In this document: in pieces, positions 21,218-21,703 of the stretch
Layout of the letters: each line of letters opens with the position of its first letter
How positions within the stretch are numbered: position 1 is the first letter of the stretch
Assembly (NCBI GenBank): GCA_002937555.1
Contig: PTKB01000014.1
Coordinates: 1 to 21,703 of the forward strand
DNA from: Alphaproteobacteria bacterium MarineAlpha10_Bin2
GTDB taxonomy: Bacteria; Pseudomonadota; Alphaproteobacteria; UBA828
DNA: 21,703 nucleotides
Direction of reading: 5' to 3'
The notes under the pieces: generated by a model
The model's input: only the letters and a program-made list of their open reading frames with translations
Told to the model about the DNA's origin: nothing
Databases searched by the model: none
Program-made: the position numbers and the translations under genes

Positions 21218-21703
21218 TCAGAGTGCCGCGAGGAAGGCCGGCAATTCCGCCGGATCGGCTAAAATTTCCCGCAAATTTTCAGGCCTGTGACCGGCGGCGC
21301 GTAATTCATGCAGGGTCAGGGCGCGGTCGCGCTTGGCGAAACGCCGCCCCGATGCATCGCGCAACAGAGAGTGATGGGCATATTCGGGCGTATCGAGACC
21401 AAGCAGCGCCTGCAGCAGGCGATGCACATGAGTGGCTTCGAAGAGATCCTCGCCGCGTGTGACCAGGGTCACGCCCTGCAGATGATCGTCGAGGGTCACA
21501 GCGAGATGGTAGCTGGTCGGTGTGTCCTTGCGCGCCAATACCACATCGCCGAACGGCGCCGGGTCAGCAGCGATATCGCCCCGCGCCCGATCATGCCAGG
21601 TTAAACCGCCGGCGGCGTCGACCGCCCGCGCCATGTCGAGACGGAGCGCATGCGGCTGGCCGGCGGCCAAGCGCTCGGCGCGGGTCGCGGCGGAGTGCGC
21701 GCG
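21218..21703 (-). CDS. gluQ: Glutamyl-Q tRNA(Asp) synthetase (partial, 5' end outside window)
   Basis: GluQRS is a GltX paralogue lacking the anticodon-binding domain; it attaches glutamate to queuosine at position 34 of tRNA(Asp). The 161 residues visible include DVVLARKDTPTSYHLAVTLDDHLQGVTLVTRGEDL, HVHRLLQALLGLDTPEYAHHSLLRDASG and RRFAKRDRALTLHELRAAG. The last holds the degenerate KMSKS region (FAKRD). The frame is open to the right edge, so the HIGH motif and start lie outside. The stop at 21218-21220 falls where GluQRS ends and full-length GltX would continue into the anticodon-binding domain, which supports the call. It is convergent with the ACT-like gene. Confidence 0.93.
   Translation of the reverse strand, partial: RAHSAATRAERLAAGQPHALRLDMARAVDAAGGLTWHDRARGDIAADPAPFGDVVLARKDTPTSYHLAVTLDDHLQGVTLVTRGEDLFEATHVHRLLQALLGLDTPEYAHHSLLRDASGRRFAKRDRALTLHELRAAGHRPENLREILADPAELPAFLAAL

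Overview
The window is ordinary housekeeping chromosome from an alphaproteobacterium, most likely from the Rhodospirillales or a neighbouring order. The evidence is the high G+C content, the metX-metW overlap, the argH - small lipoprotein - lysA order, the twin-membrane protein - cobalamin adenosyltransferase - etfB - etfA - 3-hydroxyacyl-CoA dehydrogenase order, a DUF2125 protein, a CpdR-like receiver, and a class II (B12-dependent) ribonucleotide reductase. No tRNA, rRNA, insertion sequence, prophage, CRISPR array or other mobile element was seen. Coding density is very high. No stretch above 300 bases lacks a gene; the longest gaps are about 212 bases (upstream of etfB), 180 bases (metX / conserved hypothetical) and 173 bases (ftsE / zinc-ribbon gene).

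Layout, left to right. (1) 1-1789, minus: metX and metW, overlapping by four bases, for methionine synthesis; metW runs off the left edge. (2) 1970-5380, plus: a small helical hypothetical gene, then a tight aromatic amino acid group: an AroQ chorismate mutase carrying a degenerate prephenate-dehydratase/ACT-like tail, a HisC-family aminotransferase, and a TyrA-family dehydrogenase. Together these would convert chorismate to tyrosine. (3) 5390-7059: a membrane-anchored DUF2125 protein (minus) and a ChaC-type gamma-glutamylcyclotransferase (plus), divergent. (4) 7064-9370, minus: nrdJ, the adenosylcobalamin-dependent ribonucleotide reductase, with its own candidate promoter. (5) 9488-12395, minus: ftsE-ftsX-DUF218-plsC, a compact cell-division and envelope operon. 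(6) 12569-13615, plus: an MJ0042-type zinc-ribbon membrane protein and a stand-alone CpdR-like receiver. (7) 13612-16452, minus: lysA, an LptM-like lipoprotein and argH. (8) 16564-20781, minus: a SCO-type copper protein, 3-hydroxybutyryl-CoA dehydrogenase, etfA, etfB, a PduO-type cobalamin adenosyltransferase and a HIG1-like twin-membrane protein. (9) 20865-21200, plus: a small stand-alone ACT-like protein. (10) 21218 to the right edge, minus: the 3' part of glutamyl-Q tRNA(Asp) synthetase.

Two functional links cross the operons. The PduO-type adenosyltransferase makes the cofactor that nrdJ needs, so the organism appears to rely on B12 for DNA precursors. HisC, TyrA and the mutase form a self-contained tyrosine branch. 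I found no previously undescribed system. The most interesting item is the chorismate mutase tail, which looks like a bifunctional P-protein that has lost its dehydratase and phenylalanine-binding motifs. Promoter calls are by eye and are weak evidence.
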